From positions 1-53,611 of the forward strand of contig SLRQ01000011.1 of NCBI GenBank assembly GCA_007130885.1: DNA of 53,611 nucleotides. The letters are read 5' to 3'. This document shows, piece by piece, positions 1-12,957 of the stretch. The notes below the pieces were generated by a model that was given only the letters and a program-made list of their open reading frames with translations, was not told the origin of the DNA and searched no databases. A program made the translations under genes and the position numbers. Every line of letters begins with the position of its first letter. The stretch's first letter is position 1. The stretch comes from Deltaproteobacteria bacterium. Lineage in GTDB: Bacteria > Myxococcota > Myxococcia > SLRQ01.

Positions 1-1836
1 GCTCATCTTTGCAGCCAAGATCCATTCTGTTGGCTCGGGCCTGAATCAAACTCCCGCTCCGCAACCCCAAATGGATCACTGCATCCGCCGAAAATGGATC
101 AGTTTCTGACCGGCGGCGAAGATAACGCAGTAGCGAGAACAAGACGCACCCCACGCGGTTTCATCCTTGATATTGAGCGGGGCGCCGCTGGCTATACTGT
201 GCATGGTTCTGATTCCATGCTCTTCTTCTCTGATGAAGGGAAGCTGTTCGCAATGGCCCGAGGAATGCTAACGGCATCCGAAGTAAATCATCTTATTGAA
301 AAAGTACCTTTAGCGAACGATCAAGATGCCACAGTGAAGCACGCGATGTCTCATCTCGCTTCCGCAGGCTATCAGCTCGACCCCGATACTGCACTCGTAT
401 CAGCGGACAGATATGTAGATAGTCGGTGGGTCACCCTCATAGACCGGGTGCTCTTACGCACAGGAGAGGATGCAAACAATCTCATGTATGTACATATCGA
501 TGCTTACTCGATGGATGTACACGCCATCTTCCCGGCTATGGACCAGATGAACTATCAAGGCAGTGTAAAACGCACCAATCATTTGGATGGTGACCTCGAA
601 AATCCGACTATTATAACAGATGCTATATACAGTCGGAAGCTGACAACGCTAAATCATGATTACTTCTACATCATGGATGACCTTTTATGTTTCGATTCTG
701 GCGGAAATCCAGTGACCCTCTCCGGCTGTCCGGTTCATAATTGTCCCGACTATCCGACCCATCCAGATAAGTGGTGTGAATTCGCCGAGGGCCCCGGGGG
801 CGATGACTATATCGGCACGCCTAGTAGGTCTGGTCTCGATTTTCACAATGTCGACAGCGGTTGGGATCGGGTGCTGCCTGAAGTATACTATTGGGCGAGC
901 AACTACATGGACTGGCAGGATGAAGCTCTACAACGCTTAGGCGTGGTGCCACCTCCAGATGAACGAATTCGTGCACTCATTGTTGCAAATTCTTGCCAGC
1001 ATGCATTGTATGAAAACCAACCAGCCAAGGCGCTGCGCACAGAGTTCAATAAGCAGGGCGATAATAATCCACGCATCTATCTGCCAAACTATTCTTTCGT
1101 TTCGCCCCCCTTGGGGGCAGGCCAACTCGGCGGCATTACTGCAGATGGGACTCATGGAATTGCCCCGGTGGTTATTGCACATGAATTGAACCATTTTGTG
1201 CTTTGGCGATACGTGGGTATTAATAATAATTTACTTTGTGATCCTGATAACCCATTGTTGAGCAACGAAAACGGAATGATTCACGAAGGGGTGCTCGGGA
1301 CCGTGTTGCCGCATCTACATTGGCACAGCAAGTATGATGTCGGCTATCTTCCAGAGCCTAGTTCCAGACTGCCTCTGTCAACTCCTGCAATAAATCCAGC
1401 AGGTTCTGTGTTTGATTATTTTTGGGTGCATGGCGCGGGAGATTATGGTTTTCTGACGCGAAGTTCCGAGCCATGTGATCCCGATGACAGTGGCTCCAGA
1501 TACCGTGGTGGGAGAGTCCTTGGACAGGCTTTGTGGAAGCTGTTCTTTGGAACAGACAGTCGCTTCACTTGCTTCAACTGGTTCTGCTGGTGGGTGCCAG
1601 TACTATTCACGCCTCTGGATAACGTAGATGACTTCGTAGAGATCGCTTATATTGCCGCGCAATCTGCGGCCGACTACTCTTTGGAAGCCTACGCCTACTG
1701 GTTTACGCTATATGCCAAATTCTGGCACGGGATTGATGATGTGCAGTGGTGTCTTACATTCGAAAACCATGGGCTTGATGTGCGACCGGTTTGGTTTTCG
1801 GAGGATTGCGAAGCCCTTATTCATGTGCCTTGGTAA
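1..1836 (+). CDS. Putative secreted zinc metalloprotease-like protein, 5' partial
   Basis: The frame is open from base 1 to the stop at 1836, so the gene probably begins outside the window. The first in-frame ATG is at 94, but it has no Shine-Dalgarno and is not followed by a signal peptide. Numbered from that ATG, residues 363-367 read HELNH, the HExxH zinc-binding signature of metallopeptidases. About 35 residues later ENGMIHEGV offers a Glu that could be the third ligand, as in gluzincins. The middle part is Cys-containing and Trp/Tyr-rich, as in exported proteins. The DNA is visibly AT-richer than everything downstream (many AAT, TTA and ATT codons), which hints at a different origin. The family is not recognised; protease activity rests only on the motif. 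Confidence 0.6.
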   Translation, partial: AHLCSQDPFCWLGPESNSRSATPNGSLHPPKMDQFLTGGEDNAVARTRRTPRGFILDIERGAAGYTVHGSDSMLFFSDEGKLFAMARGMLTASEVNHLIEKVPLANDQDATVKHAMSHLASAGYQLDPDTALVSADRYVDSRWVTLIDRVLLRTGEDANNLMYVHIDAYSMDVHAIFPAMDQMNYQGSVKRTNHLDGDLENPTIITDAIYSRKLTTLNHDYFYIMDDLLCFDSGGNPVTLSGCPVHNCPDYPTHPDKWCEFAEGPGGDDYIGTPSRSGLDFHNVDSGWDRVLPEVYYWASNYMDWQDEALQRLGVVPPPDERIRALIVANSCQHALYENQPAKALRTEFNKQGDNNPRIYLPNYSFVSPPLGAGQLGGITADGTHGIAPVVIAHELNHFVLWRYVGINNNLLCDPDNPLLSNENGMIHEGVLGTVLPHLHWHSKYDVGYLPEPSSRLPLSTPAINPAGSVFDYFWVHGAGDYGFLTRSSEPCDPDDSGSRYRGGRVLGQALWKLFFGTDSRFTCFNWFCWWVPVLFTPLDNVDDFVEIAYIAAQSAADYSLEAYAYWFTLYAKFWHGIDDVQWCLTFENHGLDVRPVWFSEDCEALIHVPW

Positions 1837-2040
1837 CTCTTTGCCGTAACCGGTCGTGACTTTGTATTTCCTCTAATTATCTAATTCGGGGTGATTCGAA
1901 GGCTGCCGTGGCGGGAGGTGCGGTGCCCGCGGTTCGCTGAAAGCCTCGAAAGGCGCTCTTACTGATGCAATAATCGATGCACAAAGTCACGGAGTTCGGT
2001 TCGCGGTGCAAGGAAGTCAACGGAAACCGGGGAGGATGAC

Positions 2041-3312
2041 ATGCGTCTTTATGAAGCGGAATGTCGAGAGAGGCCACGCAACGTGGGCTTGGTATTGTTT
2101 GTGCTTTTTGTTTGCGCGACGCTAGTGGCGGCCTGCGCCGACTCCGCACCCGGCAAAGAATGCAACTCCGATGCGGACTGCCCGGAAGGACTGTCGTGCC
2201 TGAATGGGACATGCTCGACTGAAGCGCCGTGCGAGAGCGATGCGGACTGTCCCGATGGTTACTGCGACGACGAGGGGGCTTGTCAAGCGGGCGAGAGACC
2301 ATGCGAGGACGACGATGACTGCGAGGGTGACAAGGTCTGTGAGGACGGCGCCTGCGTGGAGCCTCCCGATACCAGCTGTGACACCGTATATGACTGCGAG
2401 CTGGGTCATGTTTGCGTTGGCGGCGAGTGCGAGCCCTTCGACCCGCAGAGTGAGTGCGTTTCCGAAGACGATTGTCCGGCGGATCATGTCTGCAACATGA
2501 ACGAGTGCCAGGGATGCCTCAACGAGGCGTTTTGCATAGACAGCCCGAATGGGCCGAAGTGCTCCCGCGGCGATGATGAGCCGGTGCCGGCCGGCTACTG
2601 CTACGTCGAGTGCGGGCCGGATGGGCTTGGCGAGTGTGATAGCAACTTCCAGTGCGACGAGGATCGGGGCGGCCTTTGCGTGCCGTCATGCCAAAGCAAC
2701 GCGGACTGCGGGCAGCTCGTCTGCGATCTTGACACGAACACCTGCGTGAACTGCACTCACGACGATGAGTGCGATGAGCCGCGGACCTGCAATAATAGCG
2801 GGCTGTGCATAGCTCCGCCACCCGACTGCGAGCCGGGAGAGTGCGATAGCATGGGCGATGCCTACTTCTGCCACGAGTTTTCGGGGAACTGCCTTCTTGG
2901 CTGCACCCAGCACACCGACTGCGATGGAATGGACGAGCCCTATGACTGCAACCCATGTCCCAGCGGCAGCTCATGCGATCCGGAGACGGGCAATTGCAAG
3001 GGTGTAGGCGACTGGCCTTGCGACTGCAGTGCCCTCGACTGCCGCTCACACGGCCAGCTTTGCGATGCGAGCATCTGCGAGTGCATTACCCCGGCTACAA
3101 GGCCCGGCCTAGATCAGGCTTGCACATCGCACGATGACTGCCTGGGCGATCTGGGTTGCACGGAGGGCATGCCGCCAACCTGTCAGTACATCTGCGACAT
3201 GGACTTGAACGACTGCGAGTGTCCAGGAGACATGGAGTGTGTGTTCGGGGACACCCGGTTTGACGGCGAGATGATGTGCCGCCTAATGGGCAGTATGGGG
3301 TGGTGCCGTTAG
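2041..3312 (+). CDS. Cys-rich repeat lipoprotein
   Basis: The 423-residue protein has a hydrophobic signal segment (about 15-31) ending in a lipobox LVAAC with the lipidated Cys at 32. The ATG is preceded by GGGGAGGATGAC, a good Shine-Dalgarno. The mature part is a string of short Cys-rich modules of the type CxSDADCPxGxxCxNGxC (first copies at about 41-90). Further Cys-rich segments follow to the C terminus. Such modules are common in outer-surface lipoproteins of myxobacteria and relatives and are probably disulfide-bonded. No catalytic domain is visible, so binding or structure is more likely than enzymology. It stands alone, 204 bases after the upstream gene. Confidence 0.8.
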   Translation: MRLYEAECRERPRNVGLVLFVLFVCATLVAACADSAPGKECNSDADCPEGLSCLNGTCSTEAPCESDADCPDGYCDDEGACQAGERPCEDDDDCEGDKVCEDGACVEPPDTSCDTVYDCELGHVCVGGECEPFDPQSECVSEDDCPADHVCNMNECQGCLNEAFCIDSPNGPKCSRGDDEPVPAGYCYVECGPDGLGECDSNFQCDEDRGGLCVPSCQSNADCGQLVCDLDTNTCVNCTHDDECDEPRTCNNSGLCIAPPPDCEPGECDSMGDAYFCHEFSGNCLLGCTQHTDCDGMDEPYDCNPCPSGSSCDPETGNCKGVGDWPCDCSALDCRSHGQLCDASICECITPATRPGLDQACTSHDDCLGDLGCTEGMPPTCQYICDMDLNDCECPGDMECVFGDTRFDGEMMCRLMGSMGWCR

Positions 3313-3388
3313 GTCGGCTGCGGCGAATACGCTTGCCGTTGCGAGACTCCCAGGACGTCCGTATCTCGAAAAAACCTTCGGATTTCTC

Positions 3389-3560
3389 CGCCAAGCGACT
3401 CGGACGATGGAGGGAATATCTGGATGTTCTCCACAACCGTGCGCGAGCGCGCGCGGGGCTTGCGAGCGCGTAAGAGCGGCGGGCGGAAGAGCGGCTGGCG
3501 GGCGGGGTTCTCCTGGCTGGTTCTTTGGTTCGCCAAGAGACTCGGACGATAGAGGGGATA
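3389..3560 (+). repeat. Pair of 30-bp direct repeats upstream of rpsU
   Basis: A 30-base segment at 3389-3418 recurs at 3531-3560 with three mismatches; the shared core is ACTCGGACGAT. The copies are 142 bases apart in the intergenic region (3313-3723) ahead of rpsU. Between them lies GC-rich sequence with short GCGCG-type inverted repeats, and no credible gene. The second copy ends 18 bases before the -35 box of the rpsU promoter, so the pair could be regulator sites or a decayed duplication. Confidence 0.6.
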
Positions 3561-3578
3561 CCTCAGTTCGATAGGGGG

Positions 3579-3606
3579 TTGACAAGCGAGGCTGGGCCTG
3601 TAAGAT
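3579..3606 (+). promoter_or_regulatory. Sigma-70 promoter for rpsU-dnaG-rpoD
   Basis: A perfect -35 box TTGACA (3579-3584) is followed by a 16-base spacer and TAAGAT (3601-3606), matching TATAAT at four of six positions. Transcription would start near 3613 and leave a leader of about 110 bases. It is the only strong promoter seen ahead of the macromolecular-synthesis cluster. Confidence 0.65.
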
Positions 3607-3625
3607 CACCGATTTGACGAAGTTC

Positions 3626-3695
3626 ACCAGTGGTGTCGGTTCTCACGGTAGACGTGTTTGATTGTCGGGAGGCTGGCGCGGGCCCTACCAGTGGT
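3626..3695 (+). promoter_or_regulatory. Repeated ACCAGTGGT element in the rpsU leader
   Basis: The near-palindromic 9-mer ACCAGTGGT occurs at 3626-3634 and 3687-3695, both inside the predicted rpsU 5' leader; the second copy is 29 bases before the start codon. Two identical copies in about 110 bases suggest a protein- or RNA-binding site, for example feedback control, but no known S21 leader motif was recognised. Confidence 0.3.
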
Positions 3696-3723
3696 AATCC
3701 CACGTAGAGGGGAGTGATAGCGG

Positions 3724-3921
3724 ATGTCGAACGTGCGTGTGAAGGACGGCGAGTCCTTTGAGAACGCCATGAAGCGTTTCAAGAAGCAATGTGAGAAAGC
3801 GGGAATACTCTCCGAGATTCGCAAGCGTGAGCATTTTGAGAAGCCGAGCATCAGGAAGAAGAAGAAGTCGATCGCGGCTCGCAAGCGCGCAATGAAGAAA
3901 GCGCGTAAGAGTCATTACTAG
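3724..3921 (+). CDS. rpsU: 30S ribosomal protein bS21
   Basis: This 65-residue basic protein has the full bS21 pattern: an N-terminal [23 protein letters not shown] helix, the central [12 protein letters not shown] segment and a Lys/Arg-rich tail. Its length matches the family. bS21 is a small-subunit protein near the anti-Shine-Dalgarno platform that acts in initiation. GGGGAG lies about 8 bases before the ATG. It is the first gene of the rpsU-dnaG-rpoD set, the order of the classical macromolecular-synthesis operon. Confidence 0.96.
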   Translation: MSNVRVKDGESFENAMKRFKKQCEKAGILSEIRKREHFEKPSIRKKKKSIAARKRAMKKARKSHY

Positions 3922-3923
3922 TA

Positions 3924-3945
3924 GTTCCACCGGTAAACATGGAAC
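3924..3945 (+). promoter_or_regulatory. Hairpin between rpsU and dnaG
   Basis: A 6-bp stem (GTTCCA at 3924-3929 with TGGAAC at 3940-3945) starts right after the rpsU stop codon. There is no U-tract, so it is not a standard Rho-independent terminator. By position it corresponds to the internal terminator or processing site between rpsU and dnaG in E. coli, and it could lower dnaG expression relative to S21. Confidence 0.35.
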
Positions 3946-4040
3946 GACGCGAGCAGGGCCCAGTGTCGTACATGTTGAATCTGTCGAGTGGCCACGTATC
4001 ACGGTAGCTTGGCGTTTAGCGGACGCAGGCAGGGTCGCCC

Positions 4041-5858
4041 TTGGCACAGATCCCCGAAGACAAGATCGCCGAGGTTCGCGATCGGCTCGATATCGTTGAG
4101 GTAATCGGCCGGTCGGTGGCGTTGAGGAAGGTGGGACGTTCGTGGAAGGGCTCATGCCCATTCCATCACGAGAAGACTCCGTCTTTTCACGTCGATCCCG
4201 TCAGGAACCTCTATCACTGTTTTGGCTGCCAAGCAGGCGGGGACGTCTTTCGATTCGTGATGGAGCGTGAAGGCAAGACTTTCCCCGAGGCCGTTCGGAT
4301 GCTAGCTGCTGAAGTGGGGGTTAATCTTCCCCCACCGGGCAGGATATCCTCTGACCCGCAGGCCGAAGCCAAGCACCGCCGTCGGGAGAGTCTCCTCCAT
4401 GCAAACGAGAAGGCGGCGGAAAGCTTCGAGAACTGGCTTTTCCGCGACGCAAGCGGCAAGGCGGGTAGAGAGCATCTCAAGGCGCGAGGCATCGGTTCGG
4501 AGGTCGCACGCAGTTTCGGCCTTGGGTTTGCTCCTCTTCGGAACGATCTTGGGCGCCGGCTTGTTCGGGCGAGCGTGTCGGAATCTGTGCTTCAAGAGGC
4601 TGGGCTGATAGCTCGAGGGCAACGCGAGGAGACTTACGAGCGTTTTCGCGGACGATTGATGGTTCCGATACGAGACCCCGATGGGCGCGTACTCGCTTTC
4701 GGAGCGCGAATCGTTGAGGGTGATCACCCAGCGAAATATCTCAACTCACCGGAGACGCCTCTTTACCGTAAGTCGGCCACTCTGTTCGGTTTGGATCGAG
4801 CGCGCGCGAGCATTCGCCGCAGCGGGGCCGCCGTGGTGGTGGAGGGGTACTTCGATGTGATAGCGCTCGCGCAGGCAGGCATCGATAATGCCGTGGCTAC
4901 CTGCGGGACGGCGCTGACTCTGGAACACTGCCGTCTATTGGCGCGTCATGCCAAGGATGTCTACCTGGTTTTCGACGGCGACGAGGCGGGCAGTGAAGCA
5001 GCCGCACGTACTCATGATGTAGTAACGGAGGTTCCGGCCTTGACGGCCTGGGTGGTGTCACTCCCCGAAGGAGAAGACCCCGATTCGTTTGTTCGGGAAC
5101 AGGGAGCAGACGCCTTCCGAACGTTATGCGGAAAGGCCCAGCCATTGGTGCAGGTTCTAGTGGACCGTGCTCTCGGAGGATTCGGAGGAGGGACTGTCGA
5201 GGCCCGTGTTCGTGCAGCCGAGCGAGTGCGGCCTATCTTGGCGCGTGTTCGTGACCCCATGACCCACCGTTTGTATCTAGAAAAAGTCGCCGATCGCTTG
5301 GGCCTCGATGAGAAAGTTCTTGCGGATCACCTCCGCAAGCCTGTCAAGAAGGTCGATACGCGGTCGAGCCGTTCCATGATGGAAGCGCCCTCGTCCGATC
5401 CCATGCCTGCCGACGAGGAGGCTTTGTGCATGCTCCTGCTGGAGAAGCCCGATCTTCTCGAGGAGCCACTAGTGGAAGAGTCCGTTTCGAACCTGGCCGA
5501 CGAGCGCAGTATCGAATTGTTGACCTGTCTTCTGGCCAGGAGGCGAGAAGGTGGGCAGGTCGATGTAGGTGAGGCCCTCGAGAAGATCGAGGACATGAAG
5601 CTTCGAAGTCGATGGAGAGCCCACTTGGCGAGGGTAGGTGCCGGGTTCTCATGCGAGTCGGCCATGGATGAAAGGGCGGACGATATTGCTCGCAAGCTTC
5701 GCTTGGTGCTCGCCAGGCTGGAGCGGCTGGCCGAGGCGCGCCGCCGAGAGAGTCTCGCTCGGCGGACCGCGGAGATAACCGATCCCGTGGAGAGAGCACG
5801 AATGATACAGGCCGAGAAACAAAGAACCGCAAGCAGGTACGCAAGGTCACAATCTTGA
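4041..5858 (+). CDS. dnaG: DNA primase DnaG
   Basis: DnaG lays RNA primers at the replication fork. The 605-residue protein has the N-terminal CHC2 zinc finger with ligands C39, H42, C60 and C63 ([11 protein letters not shown], then YHCFGC). The TOPRIM catalytic core carries E268 in VVVEGYFDV and D312/D314 in VFDGDEAG. A longer, less conserved C-terminal helicase-binding region follows. The only available start is TTG at 4041: the frame is closed just upstream by TAG codons and no ATG or GTG fits. CAGGG lies 7 bases before it. A weak start plus the hairpin after rpsU would keep primase scarce, as is known for this operon in E. coli. Length is normal for the family. Confidence 0.95.
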   Translation: MAQIPEDKIAEVRDRLDIVEVIGRSVALRKVGRSWKGSCPFHHEKTPSFHVDPVRNLYHCFGCQAGGDVFRFVMEREGKTFPEAVRMLAAEVGVNLPPPGRISSDPQAEAKHRRRESLLHANEKAAESFENWLFRDASGKAGREHLKARGIGSEVARSFGLGFAPLRNDLGRRLVRASVSESVLQEAGLIARGQREETYERFRGRLMVPIRDPDGRVLAFGARIVEGDHPAKYLNSPETPLYRKSATLFGLDRARASIRRSGAAVVVEGYFDVIALAQAGIDNAVATCGTALTLEHCRLLARHAKDVYLVFDGDEAGSEAAARTHDVVTEVPALTAWVVSLPEGEDPDSFVREQGADAFRTLCGKAQPLVQVLVDRALGGFGGGTVEARVRAAERVRPILARVRDPMTHRLYLEKVADRLGLDEKVLADHLRKPVKKVDTRSSRSMMEAPSSDPMPADEEALCMLLLEKPDLLEEPLVEESVSNLADERSIELLTCLLARRREGGQVDVGEALEKIEDMKLRSRWRAHLARVGAGFSCESAMDERADDIARKLRLVLARLERLAEARRRESLARRTAEITDPVERARMIQAEKQRTASRYARSQS

Positions 5859-5922
5859 CGAACCCCTGAATGACTCCGAGAGTCGTAGCAAGTTGAACAA
5901 TCTCAAGAACTCAGGAGTAACG

Positions 5923-8397
<2,475 letters not shown>

Positions 8398-8450
8398 GCC
8401 CCGGAACGGGAGCCGTGGCGGACGCCAAAGGGATGCTGCGTGGAGCGGAA

Positions 8451-8524
8451 TGGGCCCGCCAGGACTCGAACCTGGAACTTACCGGTTATGAGCCGGCGGT
8501 TCTAACCAATTGAACTACGGGCCC
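8451..8524 (-). tRNA. tRNA with CAU anticodon, probably Ile2 (Met possible)
   Basis: On the reverse strand a full cloverleaf is present. The acceptor stem GGGCCCG pairs perfectly (8518-8524 with 8452-8458), the discriminator is A and the T-arm contains GGTTCGAGTCC. The anticodon loop CTCATAA (8486-8492) sits on a CCGG/CCGG stem, giving anticodon CAU. The 3' CCA is not encoded. The loop and stem resemble tRNA-Ile2 (CAU read as AUA after lysidine modification) more than initiator tRNA, but elongator Met cannot be excluded by eye. Confidence 0.9.
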
Positions 8525-8650
8525 GCCGAGGCAAAGCTCTAGCTACCTCTTGTCGTGCTGAAACGCAACCTTCAACGAACAAAGTCCAGGCACTTTCCAT
8601 GCGGTTACATCGGGGGAACCCCTATTTTTCAGCAGTCCACCCGTCGGGGC

Positions 8651-8679
8651 TTGATTCCGGACGCCGAGAGCCGTATAAG
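8651..8679 (+). promoter_or_regulatory. Sigma-70 promoter of a small RNA gene
   Basis: TTGATT (8651-8656), a 17-base spacer and TATAAG (8674-8679, five of six consensus positions) form one of the best promoters in the window. Transcription would begin near 8686. No protein gene with a ribosome-binding site starts directly downstream; a strong terminator lies about 120-155 bases further on. Confidence 0.6.
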
Positions 8680-8685
8680 CGCGCT

Positions 8686-8841
8686 TGCCATGCGGCATGG
8701 CTCGAGCAAAATGATTGCGCATCGGCCCGGAGGCTCCATGTCCCGGGGGTGCGGCGGGCAACATCGAGCCCATTGCACCGCAAAGGATCAAAGCAACGAC
8801 CAGCGCTCGAAACCGAAAGGTTTCGGGCGTTTTGTTTTTTT
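8686..8841 (+). ncRNA. Candidate independent small RNA, about 155 nt
   Basis: The segment between the promoter at 8651-8679 and the terminator at 8803-8841 has the build of a stand-alone small RNA gene. Its sequence can form three elements. The first is a short hairpin GCCAT/ATGGC near 8688-8702. The second is a two-tier hairpin at about 8745-8780 (GGTGC with GCACC outside, GGGC with GCCC inside). The third is the terminator stem. An open frame crosses it, but it lacks a Shine-Dalgarno and would run through the terminator. No match to tmRNA or the SRP RNA core was seen, and 6S RNA could not be confirmed. Family unknown. Confidence 0.5.
8803..8841 (+). terminator. Strong Rho-independent terminator
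   Basis: A 13-bp stem (8803-8814 core GCTCGAAACC, GAAA tetraloop at 8815-8818, 8819-8830 return strand GGTTTCGGGCGT, with G-U pairs) is followed by an 11-base T-rich tract interrupted by one G. It ends the small RNA and any rpoD read-through, 30 bases before the next gene. Confidence 0.85.
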
Positions 8842-8870
8842 GACTGTAATCACTTGTGGAGGCACACCCA

Positions 8871-9638
8871 GTGCTTGAACGAATCAAGGCCTTACTGAAG
8901 CTGCAAGCCGTCGATAAAGAGATTCGAGACATAAACCATGCTGCCTCGAGCTATCCCGCTCGACTGAAGGAGATCGACGATGATCTTGGAGCGGATCGAG
9001 CAGCTAGCGACGAGAAGCAGGCCGAACTCGATGAGATCGAGGCCCAACGCAAGCTCATTGAGTCACAGATTCAGGCTCAAAAGGATCAGATCCGTAAGTG
9101 GGAGTCCAGGCTAACGGACATCAAGACCCCAAGAGAGTACGCGGCGATGTCCAGGGAGATCGACATAGCCAAGAAGAGTATCCGCAACCAAGAGGAGGAG
9201 ATCCTCAACTTGATGGAGCAGGCTGAGTCTCTCAACAAGGAGATAGAGCTCATCGAGCGGACGATCTTCGAAAAGGAAAAAGGCTACGAATCGGAGCGGA
9301 AAGAGCTTCGTGCCAAGCTCTCCAGCATAGAGAAGGACCGAAGCGAGTTGGAAGCTCGTCGCAAGAACTTGAGTGAGGACCTCGAGGCAAGGCTTCTTTC
9401 CGTCTATGAGCGAATCCTCGCTCGCAAGGGAGGCATCGCGATGGCCGCGGTCGGTCCTGGTGGGGCTTGCGAGGTATGTAGGATGCGAATCCCTCCCCAG
9501 CTTTGCAACGACCTTATGACCGGAGCGGGCGACCGCATCATCCAGTGTCCGAGCTGTTACAGGATTCTCTACATACCGGAGCCTCCCGAAGACGATGACG
9601 GGGAGGAGGCTCATGACGCCGGAGCCGCGCGTACGTGA
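8871..9638 (+). CDS. Zinc-ribbon coiled-coil protein (C4-type, CT398/FlgZ-like)
   Basis: The GTG at 8871 follows TGGAGG at 8857-8862 with 8-base spacing; a GTG at 8856 in the same frame overlaps that ribosome site and is unlikely. The 255-residue protein is a long charged coiled coil (about 1-185) followed by a zinc ribbon with two Cys pairs (CEVCRM and CPSCYRILYIPE). This is the architecture of the C4-type zinc-ribbon family that includes chlamydial CT398 and Helicobacter HP0958. Those members act as adaptors or chaperones for sigma-54 or secretion partners. The role here is unknown. The next gene overlaps its stop codon, so the two are probably translated together. Confidence 0.85.
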   Translation: MLERIKALLKLQAVDKEIRDINHAASSYPARLKEIDDDLGADRAASDEKQAELDEIEAQRKLIESQIQAQKDQIRKWESRLTDIKTPREYAAMSREIDIAKKSIRNQEEEILNLMEQAESLNKEIELIERTIFEKEKGYESERKELRAKLSSIEKDRSELEARRKNLSEDLEARLLSVYERILARKGGIAMAAVGPGGACEVCRMRIPPQLCNDLMTGAGDRIIQCPSCYRILYIPEPPEDDDGEEAHDAGAART

Positions 9639-10252
9639 CCTCTCGAAAGCCGGGTGATGTACCTTCATTGTTGAGAGCACTAGCGCGAACCGGCTGCTTG
9701 TCTCACGCGGTCGAGGAGTCGCCCGGCATCACCATCGAGCGCGCGCGCTCGTTACTTGAGTGGGCGGCCGATACCATTGCTAGGTCGGGCCTCCATCCAC
9801 CGCCAGTGCAGGTTTGTTTCGGTGCAAAGGGTGAAAAGGCGCCCGAGTGTCTTCGAGTGTTCACTGACGGCGCCGCAAGGGGTAATCCCGGGCCGGCGGC
9901 AGCGGGTGCCGTGCTACTCGATCCTCAAGGGAAAGAGGTGGAGCGTTTTGGCCGCTATCTTGGCAAGACCACGAACAACGTGGCGGAGTATGAGGGGGTC
10001 ATAATGGCCCTTGCGAGGGCGGCCGAGCTTGGGGCGCGTAGGGTGGAGCTTTTTACGGACTCGGAGTTGCTGGTACGTCAGCTTTCTGGACGCTACAAGG
10101 TTAGAGCGGCCCACCTTCAACCTCTGTTTAGAAGAACCGTCGAGCTACTGGGAAGCTTCGATGAGGCCAAGGTCCGTCATGTGCCTCGCTCGGAGAATGT
10201 CGAAGCCGACGCGATGGCCAACAAAGCGATCGACGACGGCATCTCGACGTAG
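9635..10252 (+). CDS. RNase HI-like protein
   Basis: The GTG start overlaps the previous stop (GTGA) and has GGAG 10 bases upstream. The RNase H domain occupies about residues 73-200 of 205. The four acidic catalytic positions are visible: D78 in FTDGAARGNPGP, E118 in NNVAEYEG, D142 in LFTDSELLV and D192 in NVEADAMANKA. It belongs to the short RNase HI branch without the basic handle loop, often annotated as reverse-transcriptase-like or RNase HI. The N-terminal 70 residues are helical and unrecognised. A function in removing RNA from RNA-DNA hybrids is expected. Confidence 0.88.
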   Translation: MTSRKPGDVPSLLRALARTGCLSHAVEESPGITIERARSLLEWAADTIARSGLHPPPVQVCFGAKGEKAPECLRVFTDGAARGNPGPAAAGAVLLDPQGKEVERFGRYLGKTTNNVAEYEGVIMALARAAELGARRVELFTDSELLVRQLSGRYKVRAAHLQPLFRRTVELLGSFDEAKVRHVPRSENVEADAMANKAIDDGIST

Positions 10253-10305
10253 TTACGGCTTGGGCTCGGCACTTCGGCACTCGGGTTGATGCCGCTGTAA
10301 AAGGT

Positions 10306-10696
<391 letters not shown>

Positions 10697-10748
10697 GTCT
10701 TCAATATACAACACTTGGCGCTCGCCGTCGTTCCGTAGCCCGAAACCG

Positions 10749-10782
10749 AAAAGCCCCCGGCCGGGTAAGACCGAGGGCTTCA
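10749..10782 (-). terminator. Rho-independent terminator after groEL
   Basis: On the reverse strand the stem AAGCCC-TCGG pairs with CCGG-GGGCTT (10751-10780) and is followed by a short T run. It lies 34 bases past the groEL stop codon and about 50 bases upstream of the rnpB transcript, separating the two. Confidence 0.75.
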
Positions 10783-10815
10783 CAATCAAATGTGCTGTTG
10801 GAGGGGGTGCCGCGG

Positions 10816-12519
<1,704 letters not shown>

Positions 12520-12810
12520 TCAGCCCTCGATGACTCCGAGGATGTCGTCCTCGCGCATCATGAGATACTCCTCGCCCTCGACGGTGATCTCGGTTCCGGC
12601 GTATTTGCTGAAGAGGATCCTATCGCCTTCCTTGATGTCGAGAGGTCGCACCTCTCCGCTTTCGAGGATCCTACCGTTACCGGCGGCGATGACCTTGCCC
12701 TCCAGAGGCTTCTCCTTGGCGGTTTCCGGGATGATGATGCCTCCCTTGGTCTTCTCTTCCTCTTCCATGCGCTTGATAATCACGCGATCTTGCAGTGGCC
12801 TGATCCTCAT
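12520..12810 (-). CDS. groS: Co-chaperonin GroES
   Basis: The 96-residue protein has the standard GroES start [14 protein letters not shown], the mobile loop with [13 protein letters not shown] that docks onto GroEL, and the roof region with [17 protein letters not shown] lies 7 bases before the ATG. It is the first gene of the groES-groEL operon, with a sigma-70 promoter and a CIRCE-like inverted repeat in its 150-base leader region. Confidence 0.97.
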   Translation of the reverse strand: MRIRPLQDRVIIKRMEEEEKTKGGIIIPETAKEKPLEGKVIAAGNGRILESGEVRPLDIKEGDRILFSKYAGTEITVEGEEYLMMREDDILGVIEG

Positions 12811-12919
12811 TTCACTCTCCTTCGTATTTTTGCCGGGGGCGCCGGCGGAACGATTGGTCGTCTTGCCCTAAGAATCTTTGAACCCCAAAGGATTCCCGGC
12901 AGCTTGGCGGCCGGGGCTG

Positions 12920-12947
12920 TCAGCTCTCGCTCTTTTGCGAGTGCCAG
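12920..12947 (-). promoter_or_regulatory. CIRCE-like operator upstream of groES
   Basis: Half-sites TCAGCTCTC and GAGTGCCAG each match the CIRCE consensus (TTAGCACTC / GAGTGCTAA) at seven of nine positions. They flank a 10-base spacer instead of the canonical nine. The element begins 10 bases downstream of the -10 box of the groESL promoter, the position where the HrcA repressor normally binds. The extra spacer base and four mismatches make HrcA control likely but not certain. Confidence 0.5.
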
Positions 12948-12957
12948 CGGCGTCGGA

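Noticed and set aside
8555..8878. 107-codon plus-strand frame over the small RNA region
   Set aside because: It has no ribosome site, spans a strong promoter and a terminator, and the translation has no features of a protein.
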